From: Roseospira marina
GTDB lineage: Bacteria > Pseudomonadota > Alphaproteobacteria > Rhodospirillales > Rhodospirillaceae
Length of the DNA: 64,000 nt
Direction: 5' to 3'
NCBI RefSeq assembly: GCF_014197855.1
Contig: NZ_JACIGJ010000006.1
Span: 186,001 to 250,000 of the forward strand
The position numbers and the translations under genes were made by a program. Below are positions 57,450 through 64,000 of this stretch, piece by piece. The notes below the pieces were generated by a model. That model searched no databases, had not been told where the DNA came from, and saw only the letters and a list, made by a program, of their open reading frames with translations. The stretch's first letter is position 1; each line of letters starts with the position of its first letter.

Positions 57450-59114
57450 GTGAAGGTTGCCATCTACGCCCGTTATTCCTCCGACAATCAGCGCGACGCC
57501 TCCATCGCCGATCAGTTCCGCATGTGCCGCCTCCATGCTGAGAAGCAGGGCTGGATCATCGTCGAGGAATACTCTGACCATGCAATCTCGGGCGCATCGC
57601 TGCTACGTCCAGGCGTGCAGGCGCTGATTTCCGATGCCACACGCGGCCGCTTCGATCTCGTCCTTGCCGAGGCAATGGACCGTCTCTCGCGCGACCAGGA
57701 AGACATCGCCGGCCTGTTCAAGCGGATGTCCTATTCGGACGTGAAGATCTTCACCCTGTCCGAGGGCGAGGTCTCGCACCTGCATGTCGGCCTGAAGGGT
57801 ACGATGAATGCGCTTTTCCTCAAGGACCTGGCCGACAAAACTCGCCGCGGCCAACGCGGGCGCGTGGAGGCCGGCAAGTCGGGCGGCGGCAATGCCTACG
57901 GCTATGACGTCGTCAAGAAGCTCGATAGCAACGGCGAGCCGATCAGAGGCGACCGAACCATCAACGACGCTCAAGCCGAGGTCGTGCGACGCATCTTCCG
58001 CGACTATGCCGCGGGCAAGTCGGCCAAGACGATCGCCTTTGCACTTAATAAGGAAGGCATCCCCGCACCTTCGGGTGGCGATTGGGGCTTCAGCACCATC
58101 AACGGCAATCCGAAGCGTGGGAACGGCATCCTCAACAACGAGATGTATGTCGGCAAGATCGTCTGGAACCGTCAGCGCTTCGTGAAGGATCCCGACACGG
58201 GCAAGCGACAAGCACGGCCGAACCCGGAAGAGGACTGGGTGATCCAGGAAGTGCCGGAACTGCGTATTCTGGAAGACGAGCTCTGGGAAACCGTAAAGGC
58301 CCGCCAGGCCAGGAACAGGCTCGCCCGGGACGAGAACGGCCACGCCGAGGTGGCAACAGTCAATCGGCGCCGGCGTCCGAAGTATCTCTTCTCGGGTCTC
58401 ACCAAATGCGCATGCTGCGGAGGCGGATACTCGGCGATCTCCGCGACGTTGATCGGCTGCTCCACGGCACGGAACAAGGGCACCTGCGACAATCGCGTCA
58501 ACATCCGTCGCGATGAGTTGGAGTCCCGCGTCCTGAACGCCCTGCGCACCCGGCTCGTGGACCCGGCGCTATTCGCCAGGTTCTGCGAGGTCTTTACGCA
58601 GGAGGTCAATCGCCTGCGCATGGAGGGGCGCGCCAACTTGGCAGCGGCAGAGGCCGAGATAAGGAAGATCGATCGCGAGCTGGATACCTTGCTCGACCTG
58701 ATCTTCAAGGGAGGTGCAGCCGACAGGATCAATGCGAAGATGGTTGGCCTGGAGCAGCGGAAAAAGGAAGTCGAAGCCTTCCTCGCAGAAGCCGACGAGC
58801 CTCCGCCGCTCCTGCATCCCTCGATGGCGCAGCTCTACCGCTCGCGCGTCCAGGGCCTCTATGACGCCCTGCAGGGCGAGGACGAAGAGAAGCGCACGGA
58901 AGCGGCCGATATCATCAGGACGTTGGTCGAGGACATCGTGCTGACGCCGGTGGATGGCAAGGTAGAGATCGACGTGCGCGGCGATCTCGCTGGAATCCTT
59001 ACACTTTCCGTTCAAACGAAAAACCCCGCCGGTCGGGCGGGGTCATCGCAAGTAAAGATGGTTGCGGGGGCCTGCAACCGTCCTGGTGGAGCTCCGCCCT
59101 GGGCGCTCACCTGA
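57450..59114 (+). CDS. Large serine recombinase (element integrase)
   Basis: This 554-residue site-specific recombinase carries an N-terminal resolvase catalytic domain (YARYSSDNQRD, Ser10 nucleophile; MDRLSRDQEDI). A recombinase domain follows (GNAYGYDVVKK; NNEMYVGKIVWNRQRF), then a zinc ribbon with CACCGGGYS and NKGTCDNR, and a coiled coil around 390-450. It stands next to attR, and its last codons cross the GGGC core into host DNA. In the excised circle the frame would run on into the left end (to 4454), replacing 14 host-encoded residues by 61 element residues. Confidence 0.95.
   Translation: MKVAIYARYSSDNQRDASIADQFRMCRLHAEKQGWIIVEEYSDHAISGASLLRPGVQALISDATRGRFDLVLAEAMDRLSRDQEDIAGLFKRMSYSDVKIFTLSEGEVSHLHVGLKGTMNALFLKDLADKTRRGQRGRVEAGKSGGGNAYGYDVVKKLDSNGEPIRGDRTINDAQAEVVRRIFRDYAAGKSAKTIAFALNKEGIPAPSGGDWGFSTINGNPKRGNGILNNEMYVGKIVWNRQRFVKDPDTGKRQARPNPEEDWVIQEVPELRILEDELWETVKARQARNRLARDENGHAEVATVNRRRRPKYLFSGLTKCACCGGGYSAISATLIGCSTARNKGTCDNRVNIRRDELESRVLNALRTRLVDPALFARFCEVFTQEVNRLRMEGRANLAAAEAEIRKIDRELDTLLDLIFKGGAADRINAKMVGLEQRKKEVEAFLAEADEPPPLLHPSMAQLYRSRVQGLYDALQGEDEEKRTEAADIIRTLVEDIVLTPVDGKVEIDVRGDLAGILTLSVQTKNPAGRAGSSQVKMVAGACNRPGGAPPWALT
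59019..59042 (-). terminator. Rho-independent terminator facing into the island
   Basis: CCCCGCC-GGTCG-GGCGGGG (59024-59042) is a perfect 7-bp hairpin. On the minus strand it is followed by TTTTT (59023-59019). It should stop transcription entering from the right, or across the joined ends in the circular form. It lies inside the recombinase reading frame. Confidence 0.55.
59047..59080 (+). other. attR junction of the island
   Basis: Element sequence from CGCAAGT (59047-59053) leads to the GGGC core (59068-59071). Permease codons CTG CAA CCG follow. The left 21-nt arm matches in length the attL arm 4271-4291. Confidence 0.85.
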
Positions 59115-59518
59115 CCTGGACGCTGCCCTTCGGCCTTCTGATCATGTTCGCCGTGTTCAACCGCTTCAGTCATTCCTACGAGGAGGCCGCCCGCGACCTG
59201 GGCGCCACCCCCTGGCAGACCGTGCGCCATGTGGTTCTGCCCATCATCGCGCCCAGCCTGATCGGCGTGGCGATGTTCGGCTTCACGCTGTCCTATGACG
59301 AGTTCGCCCGCACCCTGATGACCGCAGGCGTCCACAACACCCTGCCGCTGGAGATCTACGGCATGACCACCAACGTCACCACCCCGGTGCTGTACGCCCT
59401 GGGCACCGTGACGACGCTGTTCTCGTTCACGATCATCGGGGGCAGTCTGCTGGGCGTCGCCGTCCTGCGCCGCCGCCGCGCCCGTCATGGCTCCGACGCC
59501 GGCAAGGGAACCCTTTGA
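59072..59518 (+). pseudogene. ABC transporter permease 2 (PotC-like), 3' fragment
   Basis: This is the C-terminal half of the interrupted permease: LQPSWWSSALGAHLTWTLPF, then NRFSHSYEEAARDLGATPWQ (EAA loop), LPIIAPSLI and a final membrane segment. Its frame continues exactly from the 5' fragment ending at 4270. It lacks its own start signals. The racemase start lies 2 bp past its stop. Confidence 0.93.
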
Positions 59519-59520
59519 GC

Positions 59521-60273
59521 ATGCCCCGCCTTCTCGTCCTCAATCCCAACACCACCGCCTCCATGACGCGGACCATCGGCGCCGCCGCCCGGGCCGTCGC
59601 GGCGCAAGGCACCGAGATCCTGGACCGCAATCCGGCGATGGGCCCGGCCAGCGTCGAGGGCTGGTACGACGAGGCCCTGTGTCTGCCCGGGATGCTTCAG
59701 GAGATCGCGCGCGGCGAGGCCGAGGGCGTGGACGGCCACCTGATCGCCTGCTTCGACGATCCGGGCCTCGATGCCGCCCGGTGCCGCGCGACCGCCCCCG
59801 TCGTGGGCTGCGCCGAGGCGGGCCTGCACATGGCGTCGCTGATCGCCGGGCGCTTCGCCGTGGTCACCACCCTGTCGCGGTCGGTCGCGACCATCGAGCA
59901 TCTGGCCCACCGCTATGGCGTCGCCGGGCGCTGCGCCGTGCGCGCCACCGACATCCCGGTCCTGGACCTGGAGATCCCCGGTTCCGCCGCCGAGGACCGC
60001 ATCGCCGGGGAAATCGACCGCGCCATCGCCGACGACCGCGCCGAGGCCATTGTCCTGGGCTGCGCGGGCATGGCCGATCTCGCCGGGCGCCTGTCCGCCC
60101 GGGCCGGCGTTCCGGTCATCGACGGCGTCGCCGCCGGGGTGAAGCTGTTGGAGGGGCTGGCCGGTCTCGGTCTGCGCACAAGCAAGGCCGGGCCTTATGC
60201 CCCACCGCGCCCCAAACAGTATGCCGGCGCCCTTGCTGCCTTCGCCCCGCCCGCCGCGCCTGGGGATGGGTGA
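59521..60273 (+). CDS. Asp/Glu/hydantoin racemase family protein
   Basis: This 250-residue racemase-fold protein starts MPRLLVLNPNTTASMTRTIG. Two cysteines are placed as catalytic bases, in IACFDDPGLDAAR and VLGCAGMADL. The hydantoin-racemase group (HyuA type) fits best. It forms one operon with the transporter genes, now cut off from their promoter by the island. Expression would depend on read-through from the recombinase. Confidence 0.87.
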   Translation: MPRLLVLNPNTTASMTRTIGAAARAVAAQGTEILDRNPAMGPASVEGWYDEALCLPGMLQEIARGEAEGVDGHLIACFDDPGLDAARCRATAPVVGCAEAGLHMASLIAGRFAVVTTLSRSVATIEHLAHRYGVAGRCAVRATDIPVLDLEIPGSAAEDRIAGEIDRAIADDRAEAIVLGCAGMADLAGRLSARAGVPVIDGVAAGVKLLEGLAGLGLRTSKAGPYAPPRPKQYAGALAAFAPPAAPGDG

Positions 60274-60310
60274 TGGAAATGCCCGCGCCCACGCGCCATG
60301 ATACGATGAC

Positions 60311-60330
60311 TGTCGACACTCCTGTCGACA
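60311..60330. promoter_or_regulatory. Double palindrome, putative GntR operator
   Basis: TGTCGACA-CTCC-TGTCGACA lies 22 bp before the gntR start. Its GACA-N4-TGTC core matches the dyad at 208-229 before the transporter. This points to autoregulation and a shared regulon. Confidence 0.6.
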
Positions 60331-60352
60331 AGTCCGGACGAACCGCACTGCC

Positions 60353-61075
60353 ATGTCGAAGCTGAACCCCGTGTCCCCTCCCGTGTCCGAGGACATGACC
60401 GAGGATGACGTCCATCGGCATATCGCCGAGGCGATCATTGACCGGCGCCTTCCGCCGGGCGTCAAGCTGGTCGAGCAGAACCTGGCGGACATCTTTTCGG
60501 TCAGCCGCGCCCGGGTGCGCGCTGCCCTGAGCCGCCTCGCGCTGGAGAAGATGGTCACGGTGGAACCCAACCGGGGCGCCCGCGTCGCCACGCCGTCGGT
60601 GGAGGAAGCCCGGCAGGTGTTCGACGCCCGCTTCCTGGTCGAGGACGGCATCGTGCGCGCCGCCGCCCGCGCCATGGACGCCGCCGCCCGCGCCCGCCTG
60701 GAGGCCCACGTCCAGGCCGAGGCCGACGCCCGCGCTCGCCGCGATCGCCACGCCGTGATCCGCCTGTCGGGCGAGTTCCATCTGCTGCTGGCCGACATCG
60801 CGGGCAACGGGGTGCTTCTGGACTTCCTGCGCGAGTTGATCTCCCGCTCGTCCCTGGTCATTTCCGTCTACGAGCGCCCGGGGGCCACGGACTGCTCCCA
60901 CCACGGCCACCACGATCTCCTGCACCACCTGATCGCGCGCAACGCCGAGGGTGCTGCAACCGCCATGCGCCAGCACATGGAGGAGATCGTCGAGAGCCTC
61001 GATCTCTCCGCCCATCGGGAGGATGGCGTCGACCTGATGCGGGTCTTCGCCTCCCTGCGTCGGGTGGACGCATGA
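60353..61075 (+). CDS. GntR family regulator (FCD domain)
   Basis: This 240-residue regulator has a winged helix (AIIDRRLPPGVKLVEQNLAD; FSVSRARVRAALSRLALEKM) and a C-terminal FCD ligand domain with histidines (FHLLLADIAGN; HHGHHDLLHHL) that may hold a metal. It overlaps the hydrolase gene by 4 bp. It likely represses the hydrolase and transporter promoters until the substrate binds. Confidence 0.92.
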   Translation: MSKLNPVSPPVSEDMTEDDVHRHIAEAIIDRRLPPGVKLVEQNLADIFSVSRARVRAALSRLALEKMVTVEPNRGARVATPSVEEARQVFDARFLVEDGIVRAAARAMDAAARARLEAHVQAEADARARRDRHAVIRLSGEFHLLLADIAGNGVLLDFLRELISRSSLVISVYERPGATDCSHHGHHDLLHHLIARNAEGAATAMRQHMEEIVESLDLSAHREDGVDLMRVFASLRRVDA

Positions 61076-62310
61076 TCGACGCCACCATCTCCGGCGACCG
61101 CCTCCTCGCGCGCTGCGACGCCCTGGCCGCGCTGAGCGAGACCGAAGGCGCCCTGACCCGAACCTACCTCTCCCCTCAGCATGCCGAGGCCAACGCGCTC
61201 GTCGGCGGCTGGATGGCCGAGGCCGGGATGACGGTCCGCGTCGATGCGCTCGGCAACCTGATCGGCCGCCGGGATGGCACCACGCCGGGCGCCCCGGCGG
61301 TCATGATCGGCAGCCACCTGGACACGGTCCGCGACGCGGGCCGGTACGACGGCATGCTCGGCGTCCTGACCGGGATCGAAGTGGTGGAGGCTCTGGCGGA
61401 GGCCGGCCGCACCCTCCCCTTCGCCGTGGAGGTCGTGGGATTCGGCGACGAGGAGGGAACCCGCTTCGGCACCACCCTGATCGGCAGCCTGGGCGTTGCG
61501 GGTCTCCTGACGCCCGAGATCCTCTCGGTCCGCGACCGCGACGGCGTCGCCCTCGGCGAGGCGCTGAGGGCGTTCGGCCTGGATCCCGCCCTCTGGACGA
61601 CCGCCGCCCGGCACCCCGGCGACCTGCGGGCCTATCTGGAGGTCCACATCGAGCAAGGCCCGCAGTTGGAGGCCCTGGGCGAAGCGGTCGGCGTGGTGAC
61701 CGCCATCGCCGGCGCCACCCGGCGCGCCATCACCCTCACGGGCCAGGCCGGCCACGCGGGCACCGTGCCCATGGACGCGCGCCGCGACGCCCTGGCCGGG
61801 GCGGCGGAGGCCATTCTGGCGGTCGAGGCCGTGGCCCGCGACCACGGCGTGGTCGCCACTGTGGGCACGGTCGAGGCCCATCCCGGGGCGGTGAACGTCA
61901 TCCCCGGCGCGGCCCGGCTCACCGTGGACCTGCGCGCCGCGGAGGATCCGGCCCGGGTTGCCGCGCTTGCCGACCTGGACGGGCGGTTGACCGGGGTCGC
62001 CCAACGCCGCGCCCTCGCCCTGTCGATGGACACGATGCACGACAGCGGCGCCACACCCTGCGCACCGCCGCTGATGGACGCCCTGTCCCGCGCCATCGCG
62101 GACCGGGGCGGCGCCGCGCCCCGTCTGATGAGCGGCGCCGGGCATGACGCCATGGCCATGACCGCCCTGGCGCCGGTCGCCATGCTGTTCGTGCGCTGCG
62201 CCGGCGGCATCTCCCACAACCCCGCCGAGGCCATCACCGCGGCGGACGCCGGGACGGCGGCGGCCGTCCTTCATGACACCCTTCTCCTGCTCGCCGAGGA
62301 TTGCCCATGA
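61072..62310 (+). CDS. M20-family N-carbamoyl-amino-acid hydrolase/allantoate amidohydrolase
   Basis: This 412-residue binuclear-metal enzyme has GSHLDTVRDAGRYDG, GDEEGTRFG, LEVHIEQGP, SGAGHDAMAM and GISHNPAEA. These are hallmarks of the AllC/HyuC group, which splits carbamoyl groups from N-carbamoyl amino acids, allantoate or related ureides. It overlaps gntR and the next gene (ATGA each). Confidence 0.93.
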   Translation: MIDATISGDRLLARCDALAALSETEGALTRTYLSPQHAEANALVGGWMAEAGMTVRVDALGNLIGRRDGTTPGAPAVMIGSHLDTVRDAGRYDGMLGVLTGIEVVEALAEAGRTLPFAVEVVGFGDEEGTRFGTTLIGSLGVAGLLTPEILSVRDRDGVALGEALRAFGLDPALWTTAARHPGDLRAYLEVHIEQGPQLEALGEAVGVVTAIAGATRRAITLTGQAGHAGTVPMDARRDALAGAAEAILAVEAVARDHGVVATVGTVEAHPGAVNVIPGAARLTVDLRAAEDPARVAALADLDGRLTGVAQRRALALSMDTMHDSGATPCAPPLMDALSRAIADRGGAAPRLMSGAGHDAMAMTALAPVAMLFVRCAGGISHNPAEAITAADAGTAAAVLHDTLLLLAEDCP

Positions 62311-63533
62311 CCATCGACGGATCCCGTCTTCACGCCGTCCTCGACGGACTGTCCGACCAACAGATCGCCTTCCTGGCCGCGCTGGTGCGCGTGCCCTCCG
62401 ACAACCCGCCCGGCGATTGCGCCCCCCACGCGGACACGGCGGCGGACCTGCTGGAGCGGCTGGGATTCACCGTCGAACGCCATCCCGTCCCGCCGGACCT
62501 CGTCGCGGCCAACGGCATGGTCTCGGCCACCAACCTGATCGTGCGCGAGCGTTTCGGCGATGGGCCGACCGTGGCGCTGAACGCCCACGGCGACGTGGTC
62601 GCACCGGGTGAGGGCTGGACCCGCGATCCCTACGGCGCCGCCATCGAGGGCGGCGTGATGTATGGCCGGGGCGTTGCCGTGTCGAAGTCCGACTTCGCCA
62701 CCTACGCCTTCGCCCTCCTGGCGCTGCGCCAGATGGAGGCCCCGCTCAAGGGCACGGTGGAACTGCACCTGACCTATGACGAAGAGGCCGGCGGCGCCAT
62801 CGGCCCGCAATGGCTGCTGGAGAGCGGGCTGTCCACGCCGGATTTCGCCGTTTCGGCGGGGTTCTCCTATCAGGTCGTCACCGCGCACAACGGCTGCCTG
62901 CACCTGGAGGTGACCGTGTCCGGTCGCTCCGCCCACGCCGCGCGCCCAGATACGGGGCATGACGCGCTGGAGGCCGCGACGGCCCTGTTGACCGCGCTCT
63001 ATGGCCTGCGCGCCGACCTGGCGACCGTCCGCTCGCAGGTCCCGGGCATCGACGCGCCGACCCTGGTCGTTGGGCTGATCGCGGGGGGCATCAACACCAA
63101 CGTGGTGCCCGACAAGGTGACCTTCCGCCTGGACCGCCGCCTGATCCCCGAGGAGAACGCCGAACAGGCGCAGGCGGCGATCACGACCCTGCTGGAGGAG
63201 GCCGCGGCGCCGTTGGAGGGGATCTCCGTCGCCGTCCGCCGGATCCTACTGGCCGAGGCGTTCGGCCCCGTGCCCGGCTCCGACCGGTTGACCGCCGCGT
63301 TCCAGACCGCGGCGGAGACCGCGTTTGGTGAAGCCGTTCCCGCCGTCGGCATCCCGTTGTACACGGACGCCCGCCACTATGCGGCGGCGGGTGTGCCGAC
63401 CGTGCTCTACGGTGCCGGACCGCACTCCCTGCTTGATGCCAACGCCCACCGGGCCGACGAGAAGCTGGTGTTGACCGATCTGCGCAAGGCGACGGAGGCG
63501 GTCGCCCTGGCCCTCGCCGACCTGCTGGGATAG
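62307..63533 (+). CDS. M20-family peptidase/deacylase (ArgE/DapE-like)
   Basis: This 408-residue metallohydrolase has NAHGDVVAPGEGWTRDPYGA, YGRGVAVSKSDFA, TYDEEAGG, a dimerisation domain with GRSAHAARPDTGHDA and a C-terminal ALYGAGPHSL-like segment (TVLYGAGPHSLLDANAH). The ATG at 62307 overlaps the previous stop. It probably performs the final amide hydrolysis of the pathway. Confidence 0.9.
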   Translation: MTIDGSRLHAVLDGLSDQQIAFLAALVRVPSDNPPGDCAPHADTAADLLERLGFTVERHPVPPDLVAANGMVSATNLIVRERFGDGPTVALNAHGDVVAPGEGWTRDPYGAAIEGGVMYGRGVAVSKSDFATYAFALLALRQMEAPLKGTVELHLTYDEEAGGAIGPQWLLESGLSTPDFAVSAGFSYQVVTAHNGCLHLEVTVSGRSAHAARPDTGHDALEAATALLTALYGLRADLATVRSQVPGIDAPTLVVGLIAGGINTNVVPDKVTFRLDRRLIPEENAEQAQAAITTLLEEAAAPLEGISVAVRRILLAEAFGPVPGSDRLTAAFQTAAETAFGEAVPAVGIPLYTDARHYAAAGVPTVLYGAGPHSLLDANAHRADEKLVLTDLRKATEAVALALADLLG

Positions 63534-63858
63534 GGATGGAGATAGGGGCGGGGGCGCCCCCTCGATCCCCCGGAAAAGCGTCGGCGGGCATTGCTTTTGC
63601 TGGCGTTCCACTCGATCCGGTCGGAACGCCAGCGTATGGAACCGATGGACTAAAATCGTCTGTTCCGCTGGTATTTCGGGCTGTCGATGGATGCCGCGAT
63701 CTGGGCCGCGACGGTGTCCACCAAGACCCACGATCGGCTCTCGTCGTGATCGTCTCCAGAGCATTTTGCGTGACATCGGGATCACGAAAAATTCTCTAAC
63801 TTTTTGATATTGAAGCAAATCGTCGTCGCGATCTGTTCCAGATCGCTCGGGATTGGCT
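63534..63858. other. Intergenic region rich in inverted repeats
   Basis: There is no gene. Structures seen: GCTGGCGTTCC/GGAACGCCAGC (63599-63609 and 63623-63633, 11-bp stem), a likely end-of-operon hairpin; an imperfect 16-bp dyad AGAGCATTTTGCGTGA against TCACGAAAAATTCTCT (63758-63797), like alphaproteobacterial palindromic repeats; and GCGATCTG-TTC-CAGATCGC (63828-63846). Confidence 0.6.
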
Positions 63859-64000
63859 CTAGTCACGCGGCGGATAGATGCCGCCGGTCGCGATGCAGAA
63901 TATCAAGCCGACACTCGGATCAACGGTGGGCACAGGGGCGCCGGTCCCCGTCATTGCGTTCGTGACGGTGACCGTGCCGCCGCTTCCGCTGCCGCCCCCA
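63859..64000 (-). CDS. Phage tail-collar/microcystin-dependent-like protein, C-terminal part
   Basis: The minus-strand frame runs off the window edge. Its 46 codons include a Gly/Ser-rich stretch, TVTVTNAMTGTGAPVPTVDP and the ending SVGLIFCIATGGIYPPRD. That final segment resembles the last strand of tail-collar proteins (typically N/V-x-x-I-x-x-x-G-I-Y/F-P). Too little is present for a firm call. Confidence 0.5.
   Translation of the reverse strand, partial: GGGSGSGGTVTVTNAMTGTGAPVPTVDPSVGLIFCIATGGIYPPRD

Noticed and set aside
57450-59114. Recombinase as a transposon resolvase
   Set aside because: It is 554 residues with recombinase and zinc-ribbon domains, has clear att sites at the ends and no transposase or terminal inverted repeats, so it is a large serine integrase.
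59485-62274. Two long minus-strand frames (458 and 468 codons) over racemase, gntR and hydrolase
   Set aside because: The plus strand carries three recognisable overlapping genes. The minus frames show only biased residues.

Overview
The window is a high-GC alphaproteobacterial chromosome segment. The flanks look most like Rhodospirillales, but I hold that loosely. One large integrated element splits a metabolic operon. The host part (1-4270 and 59072-63533) encodes a polyamine-type ABC importer (ATPase, Tat-exported binding protein, two permeases), an Asp/Glu/hydantoin racemase, a GntR repressor, an AllC-type carbamoyl-amide hydrolase and an M20 deacylase. Together they look like an uptake and hydrolysis pathway for a ureide, hydantoin or N-carbamoyl compound. 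GACA-N4-TGTC dyads lie in front of both the transporter genes and gntR, so one regulator may control both halves. The last 142 bases hold the C-terminus of a phage tail-collar-like protein on the minus strand.

The second permease gene is cut in two. Its first 133 codons end at 4270 and its last 148 codons begin at 59072. Removing 54,801 bp between two GGGC tetranucleotides rejoins them in frame as a 281-residue permease. The inserted element carries a large serine recombinase at its right end, reading toward attR. Joining the element ends gives a 46-bp attP candidate with symmetric CGCAAGT...ACTTGCG arms. Its centre matches 22 nt of an initiator tRNA 3' end, so the permease may be a secondary integration site.

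The island has four sections. (1) 4.3-30.1 kb is an accessory metabolic block: seven classical short-chain dehydrogenases, an NmrA-type protein, a medium-chain reductase, an aldo/keto reductase, and a molybdenum hydroxylase with its FeS subunit and cytochrome c. Most sit beside their own AraC, LysR, HxlR or MerR regulator. This block also holds scars of older events: a tRNA-Arg 3' half, a tyrosine-integrase stub, an epimerase fragment and a truncated LysR gene. (2) 30.1-37.3 kb is a decayed conjugation module: fused trbC/trbE fragments, intact trbB, a CopG-like gene, traG, a DUF3363 relaxase, a candidate oriT and ardC. (3) 37.6-56.9 kb is a defence island: an AbiE-type toxin-antitoxin pair, a four-gene Qat-like operon, a GCSLY-type unknown, a type I restriction-modification operon fused by overlaps to an Abi_C gene and a RecD-like helicase, and a DUF1778/GNAT toxin-antitoxin pair. 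(4) 57.2-59.1 kb holds a small ORF and the recombinase.

The most unusual content is the Qat-like operon. QatB, QatC and QatD follow a PHP-domain (TrlF-like) P-loop protein where the described system has the QatA ATPase. Next is the six-gene overlapping operon phd-hsdR-hsdM-hsdS-abiC-helicase/nuclease, which looks like a composite restriction and abortive-infection system. All functional calls come from reading motifs. No database search was run.
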